From Gliomastix tumulicola (Eukaryota; Ascomycota; Sordariomycetes; Hypocreales; Bionectriaceae): DNA of 64,000 nucleotides. Shown one piece after another: positions 32,725-42,896 of the stretch (position 1 is its first letter; every line of letters starts with the position of its first letter). The stretch spans positions 372,001 through 436,000 of the forward strand of contig BCHX01000004.1 of the NCBI GenBank assembly GCA_001599755.1, in the 5' to 3' direction. Under the pieces are notes generated by a model, which had not been told where the DNA came from, did no database searches, and saw nothing but the letters and a program-made list of their open reading frames with translations. Made by a program: the position numbers and the translations under genes.

Positions 32725-34280
32725 TCATCGTCTCTCAGTCCGGGGATCCCCCCCGGGGCTCACAGCTGAGCTCAGTCCCGGGCTAGCCGCGGTGTTCACC
32801 CCCGGACTGACACTCGGACTCGTCTCCAACGGCTGACTCCAATCCCACAACCCCGTCGCCGTGCGATCCCGATCCCTCGCCTCGCCGTTCACCGTCCTGC
32901 TCTGCACACCGCCAGCCACCGCAGACTGGGAATCAGGCAGCTCCGCCACAACGGTGTGCTCCGTCCCGAGCTCGGACGGCGTGGCCACATCGCCCTGCAG
33001 CTCCCGTACCACCTGCCCGTCGAGCTCAGGCTTCAACAGCCCGTCGTCCTTGTCGCCCTGAAGCTCCTGCACGGCGGCACTGTCGAGCTCCGGCTTGGCA
33101 AACGGCACCCCTGCACCACCCGCCGCCAGGGCGCCGGACGTCCCGTGCAGCTCGGCCTTGAAGTCCGAGTCTTCGGCGCCTCCTTCACCCGCGTCTCCCC
33201 CTTCGGTGGGGCTCTCGTTCTCTGCAGCAGCAGCGGCCTTGGCCTTGGCTGCTTTTCTCCGTCGGAGGAAGAAGAAGAGGAAGAGTCCCGCGGCGATGAC
33301 GGCAATCATAGGCATGGCGACACCAAGACCGATGGCGATCTTAGCCCCCGATGACAATCCCCCGCTGCTGCCGCCGCCGTCGGCCGTATTCGTGTTTGCC
33401 GGCCCGCCAGAGTTCGTCCCCGGCGCAGAGCCGCCGGTCGTCGTGGTGGAAGACGACGACGAGTCCTCGGTCTGGATGAGCACGACCCGCGGCGCGTGAG
33501 CCACGACGCCGAAGCGGTTGGCGACGGTGGTGGTCCGGGTGTACAGCTCGGACGCCTGGTCGCTGTCGAAGGAGAACTGGAACGTGCTCGACGCGCAGTG
33601 GTCGCTCTCGTACGTCACGAGGGACACGGTCCTCGGCGGGGGGACGACAGAGAAGCACAGCGTCGGGCTCGCGGTAGGACACTCATATCCTCTACTCATG
33701 GTCAGTATACCTCTCTCCCCATTCTCCGTATACCACCAGAAAAGCAATGTTCATTCACTCACGAAGGACAGCACCCAATCGCCGTCTCCCCATCCTCCAT
33801 GTAATCCCATATATTCCCCGTAATCGTCGTGTCAAACCGCGACCACGTCGACTCCCACTCGCCATCCTCCGACTTGCTCGTGCCCCGCTGCCGCTCGTAC
33901 GAGCACGCCGTCACGTACCCCGCGGGGCACGCGTTTCCCGGTGAGAAGACGGCGGGCTGGTACGCGGCGTCGATGTTCCGGTTGCCCTCGTCGTTGTACA
34001 CCTGCCCGAAGACGCCCGGGTAGCAGTCGCGCGCGACGCTGAAGTTGCAGTCGAGGCCGTAGGCGACGCTGGCGAGCGTCGTGAGGTCCTGCACGAAGCG
34101 GAGGGTCGAGCAGCCGGTCTGGGAGGCGGAGCGGCTAAAGGTCGTGGTCAGGGGGCCGAGCTCGATGCGCGTGGGGATGAGGCTTGTCGTGGAGGAGGTT
34201 GATTCCTCTGTGGTGGTCGAGGTGGTGGTGGCGCCGCCGCCCGTGGCGCGGACTTCGTCTGAGGGTGATGAGTCTGACAT
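32725..34280 (-). CDS. single-pass membrane protein with Cys-rich ectodomain
   Basis: Exons 34280-33763 and 33691-32725 (minus; 71-nt intron, donor GTGAGT, branch CTGAC), 494 aa; junction GCCPS-GYECPT. The N-terminal half has Thr/Ser-rich linkers and cysteines (SQTGCSTL, YGLDCNFS, DCYPGVF, GNACPAGY, TACSYE, IGCC, YECP, LCFS, DHCAS), a pattern seen in fungal surface proteins. Then a Ser/Thr/Gly linker, one transmembrane helix (about KIAIGLGVAMPMIAVIAAGL) and RRRK stop-transfer residues. The cytosolic tail has repeats around the pattern KPELDxxxVxELQGD. No classical signal peptide is visible, so the topology is uncertain. Role unknown; surface sensor-like architecture is inference. Confidence 0.72.
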
Positions 34281-35215
34281 TGTGTCTTTGCTGTGTGTGG
34301 GCTGGTATGTAGACCTGAGTATAGGAGGCCGGAGCAGGACGACCGTCTGGTGGTCTCAGGGATGTGGAAAAGGAGGAAAAACATCACGTCGAGAAACGGC
34401 ATGCCCAAGCTGGGGAAAACAGCGGCATCTGTCCACCGTCAGCAACAAGCCCGGTCGACGATGTTTGATTGCAGGGGAGGACCTGGCATACCCTGCCCTA
34501 TCAGGAAACCAAGACAGGGCCGGGCCATTGACCCGGAGGTTAGGGCGCCGCGGGCGGTCTCAAAAAGGCCCTGGGGATGCATCTATGAGACTCCTACATT
34601 GTGTCTTGCACTGTCACTTGGCTTATGGGTGATTCTGTGCCACTCGATCGCGATGTCAAAGGGGAGAAGAGCATGCCCAGTGCTCCAAGAGCTCTCCCAT
34701 TCGCGTTTTCTATTGGCTGGCTCGGAAACACGATGCTCGTTTGAGTCCGAGGTTTCATCCATGTTGGTCGGACAGGGGTCTCGGAGGGCCCCCAAGGACC
34801 CCTGCTGGGATGGTCTTTGGGAGTGAGAAGACGCCTCGAGATGTTGGCGTGGGAAGACTCGAAAACCCCGTTCTCGTAGCTGACGGGTTCTCCCCCGTGG
34901 CGGACTGTTACATATATCAATAATACTCAAGCATGAAACCAAGACGCAAACAGTGCTGGACATGAACTGTGCTTGTTAAACACTGGAGGTCTGGGGTGAA
35001 AATTGCAGCCTCCACATCTCGCGATGCGTGTCAGCCGCTAAGACGGATTTTCAGAACAGTCACATCGGGGCTATTTTTGGGACCAGCCAAGTCCATCGGC
35101 GTTAAGCACTCTCGAGGAGTGGTACGACTGGGGAGGGGAACAGGGACGGGACAGAGTACAGGACACGGGCGAGAACGAGTGTAATCAGAAATCATTGGTA
35201 TTAACGACGAGACGC
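34281..35215. other. intergenic
   Basis: Upstream region of the membrane protein and 3' flank of fbp1 (both minus). No supported gene. Confidence 0.5.
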
Positions 35216-36304
35216 TTATTTGAAGAAGGACTTGACCTTTTCCACCTCATCGAAGCTGCCGAGGAAGATGCCCGAGCGGTCGTGGATGTGCTCGGGCACG
35301 ACGTCGAGCATCCTGTTCATCTTGCTGTCGACGGCCTGGCCACCGGCTGGAGAAGCAACGTCAGTACACAGTCTGGAGTCCGTTAGATAGGGATAAAACT
35401 CACCATTCTCAAACACCATGGCCATGGGCGCGCACTCGTACAGGATACGCAGCTTGCCCTTGGGACTCTTCTTGTCGGCAGGATAGGCAAAGATGCCGCC
35501 GTACAGCAGCGTGCGGTACGCATCGGCGACCATGGACCCGATGTACCGCGAGCTGTACGGCTTCCCGTTGCCCTGCGCCTCCTTGAGCGAGTTGAAGTAC
35601 TTGATGGTGGCGTCCTCCCAGTAGAGCGAGTTGCCCTCGTTGACGGAGTAGATGGCGCGGGCGGTGGGCAGGCGCATGTTGGGGTGCGTGAGGATGAACT
35701 CGCCGAGCCCGTTGTCGAGCGTGAAGCCGTCGACGGTGCCGCCCTTCATGGTGATGACGAGCTGCGCCGACGCGCCGTACATGGTGAAGCCCGCGGCCAG
35801 CAGCTCGGACCCGGGCTTCAGGATATCCTCCTTCTGGCCCGTGGACCCGTCGGCGAGCTTGTGGATGCCGAAGATGGTGCCGACGCTCACGCCCGCATCC
35901 AGGTTGCTCGAGCCGTCGATGGGATCGCACGCGACCGCGTACCGCGCACCCGCCGCGTCCCGGAAGTAGATGACGTCCTCCTCCTCCTCGGACACGAGCA
36001 GCGCGCACTTGCCCGACGAGCGCATGGCCTCGATGAAGAGGTCGTTGGAGATGACGTCGAGCTTCTTCTGGTCGTCGCCCGTCGTGTTGGAGGACCCCGC
36101 CAGGCCCGTCAGGTTGACGAGCGTCGCGCGCCGGATGTAGTAGGCGATCTGCTTGAAGGAGAACTGCAGCGCGTGGCAGAGGAGGGTGAAGTCGCCCGTC
36201 GCCTCCTTGTGCTTGGCCTGCTCCTCGGTGAGGAAACGCGTGAGCGTGACGATGTTGGTGTTGATCTTCTCCATTTCTGGAGCGTCGTTGCCGTTGGCCG
36301 CCAT
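35216..36304 (-). CDS. fbp1: fructose-1,6-bisphosphatase
   Basis: Exons 36304-35404 and 35346-35216 (minus), 343 aa. The 57-nt intron (GTGAGT ... TCCAG, branch CTAAC) is a multiple of three and has no stop; splicing restores MVFENAGGQAVDSKMNRMLD, the family sequence. Hallmarks: SEEEEDVI, the metal site DPIDGSSNLDAG, YGGIFAYP, and HDRSGIFLGS near the end. It hydrolyses fructose-1,6-bisphosphate to fructose-6-phosphate in cytosolic gluconeogenesis, and the N-terminal part carries the AMP-binding region of class I enzymes. In yeasts expression is glucose repressed; here the sequence does not show how it is controlled. Divergent from PEX11 across 1.85 kb. Confidence 0.97.
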   Translation of the reverse strand: MAANGNDAPEMEKINTNIVTLTRFLTEEQAKHKEATGDFTLLCHALQFSFKQIAYYIRRATLVNLTGLAGSSNTTGDDQKKLDVISNDLFIEAMRSSGKCALLVSEEEEDVIYFRDAAGARYAVACDPIDGSSNLDAGVSVGTIFGIHKLADGSTGQKEDILKPGSELLAAGFTMYGASAQLVITMKGGTVDGFTLDNGLGEFILTHPNMRLPTARAIYSVNEGNSLYWEDATIKYFNSLKEAQGNGKPYSSRYIGSMVADAYRTLLYGGIFAYPADKKSPKGKLRILYECAPMAMVFENGEFYPYLTDSRLCTDVASPAGGQAVDSKMNRMLDVVPEHIHDRSGIFLGSFDEVEKVKSFFK

Positions 36305-38155
36305 GGCTGTGGTTTTTGTGAGGGGGGGGTTCGAAGTCGAGGGTGTATAGAAGTAGAAGGCTACAAACAGGCTTGTTAGATACTAGTGACAGCCAGGAGG
36401 GAGGGAGAAAGGACAGAAGAGAGATCGTACTGGAGTTCCCAATTGACGCAGCAAGGGCAGACCAATGCTTACCCGCTCGGCTCAGACACGAAAAAGCAAC
36501 GAAAAGGTGAAGTCAGTCCAGGAGGGGCGACGCGGGGTAGCAAAGATAGCTCTTTGCCGTCTAGGTCGAACTACTCGCGAGCAAACTTCGGGCGTTCGGG
36601 ACCTTTTATCTCGCTAGGAACAAGGACAAGCCGGCTTAGACAGAACAGATCTCCAGGGGTTAGAGTGAAAGTGAAAGTCGCGGATCAGGGATAACGATGT
36701 AGAAAGCGTCATGTGCGAGGGACGGGTGACCAATTCTATATACTCGTAGCTATTAACCAGCCTCCCTGTATGTATCGTTTATCCATCCAATGCGCAGTAA
36801 TAGTATACGTAACGGGAGCATCCCGGGCCGGGCATGACGACAATCGCCCCCTTTTTACCGAGTTGCAACAAGAGTGACATCCCGTCGGCCCCGAGTCCAC
36901 ACACTCACGATAGTATCCGTTACCAGGGAGGGCACGCGCGCAGCCCGTCCTATCGTGATGGGCGAATCGCGAAGCTCGGTCGAGACTCCGACCACTGCCA
37001 CCGGCTATTCACGGTGGGGAGAGGGGAGAGGGGCAGAAAAAAAGAGACCAGGGGAAGAGAGGAATGGAGGGGTCGCACTCTCGCAGCCGCCGCTTATGTA
37101 GATTTTGTCATCCAGACACCGCCGGCTGTCTCGACCGTGTGTCTCCCTGACAAATGCTTCTTCACCGGTCCAGCTGGGCTACGACGTTATAGAGGTCATA
37201 TGACACCTTCACAGCCAACCGTTGAAACCTAACAGTGGCAATGTCGGCATCACTGATGACAAGGCAATGGAAAAAGGCCGCCGCCCGATCGGAGACAACT
37301 CCAGACTGCACACCCGGTCCCCAGTCCGGCGCTGGTCCCCCAAGAGGATTTCCCGGGTTGCTTGCCGGCGAGCAAGCAGCGCAGCAGCCAGAACAGCCCC
37401 GGATATTCCCAGCGCCAATTCCCAAGGTCGACCCGAAGCTGGGAGGATGAGGATCGGGGGCGCGGTCCCCACCGAAGTTTTCATGGCTCGGTTATTCGAT
37501 AGCGAGCTGTGTCCGCCGCCTTTATCGACCGACGAGAAGTGCACTAGAACGAGCAGCTCCCTGGGTTGGTATCGCGTGTGTCTGTGTTCTTCCGTAGATG
37601 ATTTATCCGTCCAGTAAAGGGCTCCCGATGTCTTTTCCGGATGTCCGTAGAGCACGTTCTCCCAGAGACACGGGACGACATCTGGGTAAGATCACGTGAT
37701 TACAATGGATGATGCGTTGTGGCTAGTGCTGTGGCTGCGCTTCATGTGAAAGTGTGGCTGCCCCGGCCTTCCTTCTCCCCCAAATCCCTCTCACGTGCCT
37801 CCCCTGCTGCTCGGCTCTAATGCCTTGGACGGGCCAAGCTCAAACGCTCGCCAGAACCGCGAATGCGCTGCCCTGTGGGGTAAAATGTCACCCGGCGAAC
37901 CTCGGCATCCTGACATGCTCCCTTGATCGCATTCTCTCGTCTCAAACGGACCTCCATTCACACATGTAAACCAATCCTTACGACCATCACAGTAGATCAC
38001 CAACTTCATCCTCCTCTCCAAAAAACAAGCCAAACCTCGAACCACCCGAGCCAATCCCTCCAATCTCGACCTCGCGCGCGCGCACATCCCCAACGAGCCA
38101 TTATCACCCAAAACCCATCCTCCGAGACATCGCATCCATACACAACGCAGCAGCC
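36305..38155. other. divergent promoter region of fbp1 and PEX11
   Basis: 1.85 kb without a supported gene. The PEX11-proximal part has a CT-rich leader and an alternating GCGCGCGC run near 38076. Both flanking genes belong to carbon-source switching, so shared control is possible but not shown. Confidence 0.45.
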
Positions 38156-38939
38156 ATGGTCGCCGACGCCGTCATCTACCACCCGGGCATCTCCCACTAC
38201 CTGAAATTCGTCGCCACCACCGTCGGCCGCGACAAGCTCCTCCGCCTCGTCCAGTACTTTGCCCGCTTCTACGCCTGGTACCTCCTGCGCACCAACGCCG
38301 CGAAATCATCCATCGATCCCTGGGCCCAGACCAAGAAGCAGCTGGGTCTCATCCGCAAGTTCATGCGCATCGGCAAGAACGTCGAGCACCTGAAGGCCGC
38401 GGCGCAGGCCTCGGACGCCAAGACCCTCGACCCGGTCCTCAAGTACACGAGCGTCGGCCGCCAGCTGGGCTATGCCGGCTATCTGACCTTCGACGCGGGG
38501 ACGGTGCTCGATGCCGCCGGGATCAGGAAGTGGGAGGGCGCAAAGAAGCTGCAGGTGCAGGCGTTCCGGTTCTGGGCGGCGGGTTTGACCTTCAGTGTCG
38601 TCGCGCAGCTGTATACGCTGTACAGGCTGCGGGTGCGCGAGGCCAAGATTGACCGCAAGGACGGCGAGGGCGTCGTCGAGAGCAAGCGCATCACCAAGTA
38701 TGTAACCCCCCCCCCCCTCCTATACCTATAACTATCTCTCTGTCTTGCGAGCGAATACTAACGAGACACCTTCCAGGGAGCGCGCCGCCAGCCAGCTGCA
38801 ACTCCTCTCCGACGTCTGCGACCTCACAGTCCCCGTCTCCGGCCTCGGCTGGGTCGCCCTCGACGACGGCGTCGTCGGTCTCGCCGGCACCCTCAGCAGT
38901 ATCCTCGGCATCTATACCCAGTGGAAGAAGACGGCTTAG
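38156..38939 (+). CDS. PEX11: peroxisomal membrane protein PEX11
   Basis: Exons 38156-38697 and 38777-38939, 234 aa; junction ESKRITK-ERAASQL (donor GTATGT, acceptor TCCAG). N-terminal HPGISHYLKFVATTVGRDKL, followed by VQYFARFYAWYL and LIRKFMRIGKNVEHLKAA, match the amphipathic PEX11 region that bends membranes. Hydrophobic segments near 145-165 and at the C-terminus (GWVALDDGVVGLAGTLSSIL) anchor it. PEX11 drives peroxisome elongation and division. Length is as usual for fungal PEX11 proteins. Confidence 0.94.
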
Positions 38940-39990
38940 AGAGGAAAGAGGTGAGGGGCTAGGGGCGAGGAGGGGGAATGTTGATAATCGGAGACGGGAT
39001 TGCCGGACGGGCATCAGGCTGTCACAGTCGCATCCAGACCAAGGAATCGGGAGGCTGTCTTTTCTTTGTCACGAGCTGCCAATTGCTTCGGACGTCACCC
39101 TCGCTTGTTTTTTGTATATTACACACCATACCGACTAGTTCATGATTATGTCTTTCAACTTTTGCTCCTCCTTATATACTCTCATGACATGTCTATGAAT
39201 TCTAGCACCAAAGCTGTCGACACTGACAAACCCACACATCACGCGACGTCACATACAGCTAGAATAAGCCATTGAGAAAGTCATAGCCAGTTAACCGATG
39301 CCTTTTTTACAACAGACTAGTAGCCGGGGATCCTCATAACATCCCCTATATCCTCCCAAAATTGACCTCCCGTCGTTCCCGTATCCCTACCACCCATCCA
39401 TGATCCCCATTCGTCAGGCGGTGCCATTCGGCACCAAAATCGTTAAGGGAAAAGAGAAAGAAAGAAAATGGCCCTGAAGAAGCCATCACTCATCCTCAAC
39501 CCAGAGGCCCCGAGGAAAGGTAGCACAGACCAGGCCACGAGGCCCGAGTCCCACCACCTTTCCGTGGACCATCATGATTCAACCCCTTCACCCCGTCGCA
39601 GACCATCCAAGACTTGGTGTACCAAGTTCAACGGCCATCTCGATCATTCTTGCAGCTTGATTTTGCCTTGTCCGGCAATGTGTTTCCGTTTGGTTAGTGT
39701 TATCAATGAGGGGGGTATTTCGAGTCATCGCGATTGCGCCCGGTTCCATATTCCATGTTCCTGTTCCAGTTCCAGAATCGTACAGTCCCTTTCGTGGCGT
39801 TGCTTAGGTGCTGGCGTATCCGAAAATGGCAACATCTATTACCGCCGGTCAAGGACAGTTCTTCCAAGTACGCAACTTGGGTGCAAAGAAAGAAAAAAAA
39901 GAAGCAACGAGCAAATATGAGAAATGGTGAAGGAAAAAAAAGCAATTTCGAGCCAGCACAAGGACAAGAGATTGGAAGAGACGGAGAGGT
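38940..39990. other. intergenic between convergent genes
   Basis: Contains 3' flanks of PEX11 (plus) and the RNA-binding protein gene (minus). An A-rich run (39885-39905) lies just past the end of the minus-strand gene. No gene seen. Confidence 0.5.
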
Positions 39991-41667
39991 TTACCAGTAT
40001 CGACCACGATCATAATCCCTCGGGGGATAGGGCTCTCGGGGATACCCGTCCCTCGGAGGGGGAAAGTCCCTAGGAGGGCGGTCGTACGGACGTCCTGGGC
40101 CATACGGATCCACGGGAGGGTAGTCCCTACGGTAGGGATCATCATATCCAGGCCTGCGAGGAGGGGGAGGGTAGTCGTCTATAGGCCGTCGGGGAGGCGA
40201 TCGGTAGTCTCGTGGAGGAAGTCGTTCGTCGTAGTAGTCCCGACCGCGCGGGCTGCGCTCGCGGTAGCCATAGGGATCCCGGCGAGGGCTGTAAGCTCGG
40301 GGTGGTCGACGATCATCCGCGGGAGGCGGATGCGGCCGGCGGCCACCGGGTGGCGGGGAGCGAGACCTGCCGCTCCGGCTGGATGTGCCCTCAGGGGAAG
40401 TCTGTAGACATAAAGCGTTAGATACAGCAATGGCAAAAAAGGCAGGCTGTGAGAACTTACGTCGACTGCACACGAGACACGGTTGCCCTTAAACTCACGG
40501 TTGTCTAGCTTTTCAATAGCAGTCTTCAGGTCCGCGGCAGACTCGAACTCGACATAGCTGCATGCCAAAGTCAGCACAATTGCATCATCCCAACAGCCTC
40601 CGATCATTCTCAGATCCACGAAAGCAGGAAAGTTCAGTACTCACCCTTTGCCACTGGATTCACGGCCAGTCTCCGAGTAGACCACGTCGAGAGCAGACAG
40701 GCGGGCGAAATCCTTGAGGTCCTAGTTCCAGAGATCCACGTAAGTCGCAAGCCAGGAGGAGCCAGGGGAGGTGCAATGCCAGCAGAAGGGTTCCCAAGAA
40801 AGATCGGCCAAACCAGAAGAGTCGAGAGAGGTATGGCCGGCGCAGAAACCACGAGGAGGGACGGGAGAGACGCGGGTGTTACGTGCCGCATCGCCAGGGG
40901 CCTAGGTCCAGAGAGCATGCGTGTACCAGAGGAGGTTCCATCATTCACGCAACGGACAAGACCCGAGCAACGGCAATGGGCACAGATGGCAGAGCAGAGG
41001 AGGCAAAATATCCGGGCGGGCAGCTATCCAGACCAGAGGGAGGAGAGGAACGAGGATATCGGGGGGTGGGAGGAGACAAACCTGCCAGCTAGTATCGGGA
41101 GGAAGACCGGAAATCTGCATTCGATGTGACGTTCGCCGGGGTCGAGGAGGCGCGCGCTCGCCGAAGGCGCCTTCGCGCGCACGATTTCCACGGGCAAACT
41201 GGACGGTCATGCGCTCTCCCTTGAAGTCGGATCCATCTTCGGTGTCGCGCGCGGGTTAGCCAGGGCCAGACGGGAGGGCAGATACAGGATACAGTCGGGA
41301 GCGCCATCGGGTATCACATACGGAAAGCTGCAGAGAAGACGAAAGAGGTTAGCAGGCGTCCATCAACACACGACCACAACAAGGCGGTCTGGGGGGAGCG
41401 GCCGACGTACCTGGAACAACATCACGGGCATCCATGGGGTCCTTATACTCGATGAAGCCGAAGCCGTTCATCAGCTTCACCTCGATGATCTCTCCAGTGC
41501 CATGGCCGGCGAAGTGGCTCTCGATGTCGGCCTTGGTAGCTGTTGATCCTCATCCGTCAGTGGGGGGTGGTTCCAAGCGAGGCCAGTAGAGACGGCAGCG
41601 AGAGGTGGTCCGGACCTGTTCGAGGGAGGTTGCCCAAGTAAAGGCGGGTGCTCGACACCTCGGCCAT
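39991..41667 (-). CDS. two-RRM SR-like RNA-binding protein, seven exons with a 6-nt microexon
   Basis: Minus-strand exons: 41667-41616, 41539-41411, 41327-41322, 41236-41082, 40721-40645, 40557-40461, 40401-39991; 308 aa. RRM1 (about 8-80) starts STRLYLGNLPR and contains GFGFIEYKDPMDARDVVP, then AFHGSDFKGERMTVQFARG. RRM2 (about 100-172) starts RMQISGLPPDTSWQDLK and holds GYVEFESAADLKTAIEKLD. The tail (172-308) is Arg/Pro/Tyr/Asp-rich with some RS dipeptides. This resembles fission-yeast Srp2/Npl3-type splicing and export factors. The third exon is only CTTTCC. Intron 4 (40722-41081) is 360 nt, long for this genome; the other five introns are 59-87 nt. Confidence 0.88.
41322..41327 (-). other. 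6-nt microexon (CTTTCC)
   Basis: Flanked by TCTGCAG and GTATGTGA. It supplies two bases of Ala, all of Phe and one base of His in VVP-AFH-GSDF of RRM1. The introns on both sides (83 and 85 nt) have good ends. Skipping keeps the frame but removes two residues from a conserved RRM position, so inclusion is favoured. Confidence 0.75.
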
Positions 41668-42896
41668 TGCGAGCGATGGAAAGGCGGCGTCTGTCGTCCC
41701 GTCCGCGGGCAGTTTCGAGGGGAGGTCGTCGTTCACGTGGGGGGAAGACACACACAAAGTGTGCGAATTGGAAGGTATCACAAAGTGCAAAACGGGCGCC
41801 AAAACGGGTTTGCCAGCCGGGAGGTGGGGTGTGTCGAACGGGCGAGCAGCAGCTGAGTGTTTCCTAAAGGGAAAAAGGCAGGCAGAGAGACGATGGAAGC
41901 TCTGCGGTGAAGCAGCCAAGGATCCTGGGAAGCCGGAGGGGAGGGGGACGAGCTGCTAATAAGGAAAAAAGACGGGATGGATGGAGGGAGGAGAATTGAT
42001 GACGAGAGGCGCGCGACGCCAGGAAAAGGCAGACGCAGAAGCGCAGACGCTGATGCCGAGCAGAAGCAACGAAGCGGGCGTGGGTGGTCAAGGTATTGGT
42101 CAAGGTATTGGTCAAGGCATTGCTGGTGGTGGGTGGAAAGCTCTTTCGGGTTCTGTGGTTGGGCTGGGCTTAGCTGGCCTAGCTTCAGAGCAGGCGCGCA
42201 TGGGGGGACGCTGGGAAGGAGCGAGGGAGGTCGGCAAGGTTCAGGCTTCACATTCACACTGTAATAGCGCCTTTGCCTTTTTGCGACATGCAGCTGAGGC
42301 GGTGTTGCGACCGTGCTTGGCGCCCTGTACACACTGGATACAGCAGGCGGTGAGCGTCGGCAGGGGCCCTGAACGGGCCTAGCGCGCTGTCGTTTGGGGG
42401 CACATCCGCGCAGCTTCCCCAGAAATGGGCTGACACATTTAATTTACTGCGCTTTGTGTCAGCTGCCTCCCACTATCTCACTGCTCCAGGGCGTTACCGA
42501 GGCTTGCGCTAGGCCAGATCTAGCGACGCCATTACGACACCGCGCATCTCGAGTACCTGTCCTCGAGCAGCGTATCATCCATCACCACAACATCACCGGC
42601 CAACTCCTCGGCAGCAACAAACACATCACCAGTTGATCTATGGTTCATCATTAATATCTCATGCCATGTGTCTGTCCCTGAACTGTCCCGCCTCCCGTGA
42701 CTGTCATTAATATAACGTCGCCAATGCCAACGCGACAACTCACAAAAGAAACCCAGCAAAATACGGGACCGCGAGCCTCTCCCAATCGCCTCAGAGCACG
42801 TACGCCGACGCCATGCTTGCCATTCCCATGCCAGAACGGAAGGAGAAGAAAAAAAAATGATAACAGATAGAATCCCATTCCCATTGTGTCCCCCTT
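41668..42896. other. long 5' region of the RNA-binding gene
   Basis: About 1.2 kb to the end of the nexin gene. Purine-rich on the plus strand, pyrimidine-rich in the sense of the minus gene, with a 12-bp tandem repeat at 42086-42121. No supported gene. Confidence 0.5.
42086..42121. repeat. three tandem copies of GGTCAAGGTATT
   Basis: Two perfect copies and one with a single change (GGCATT) lie head to tail in the upstream region of the RNA-binding protein gene. Confidence 0.9.
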
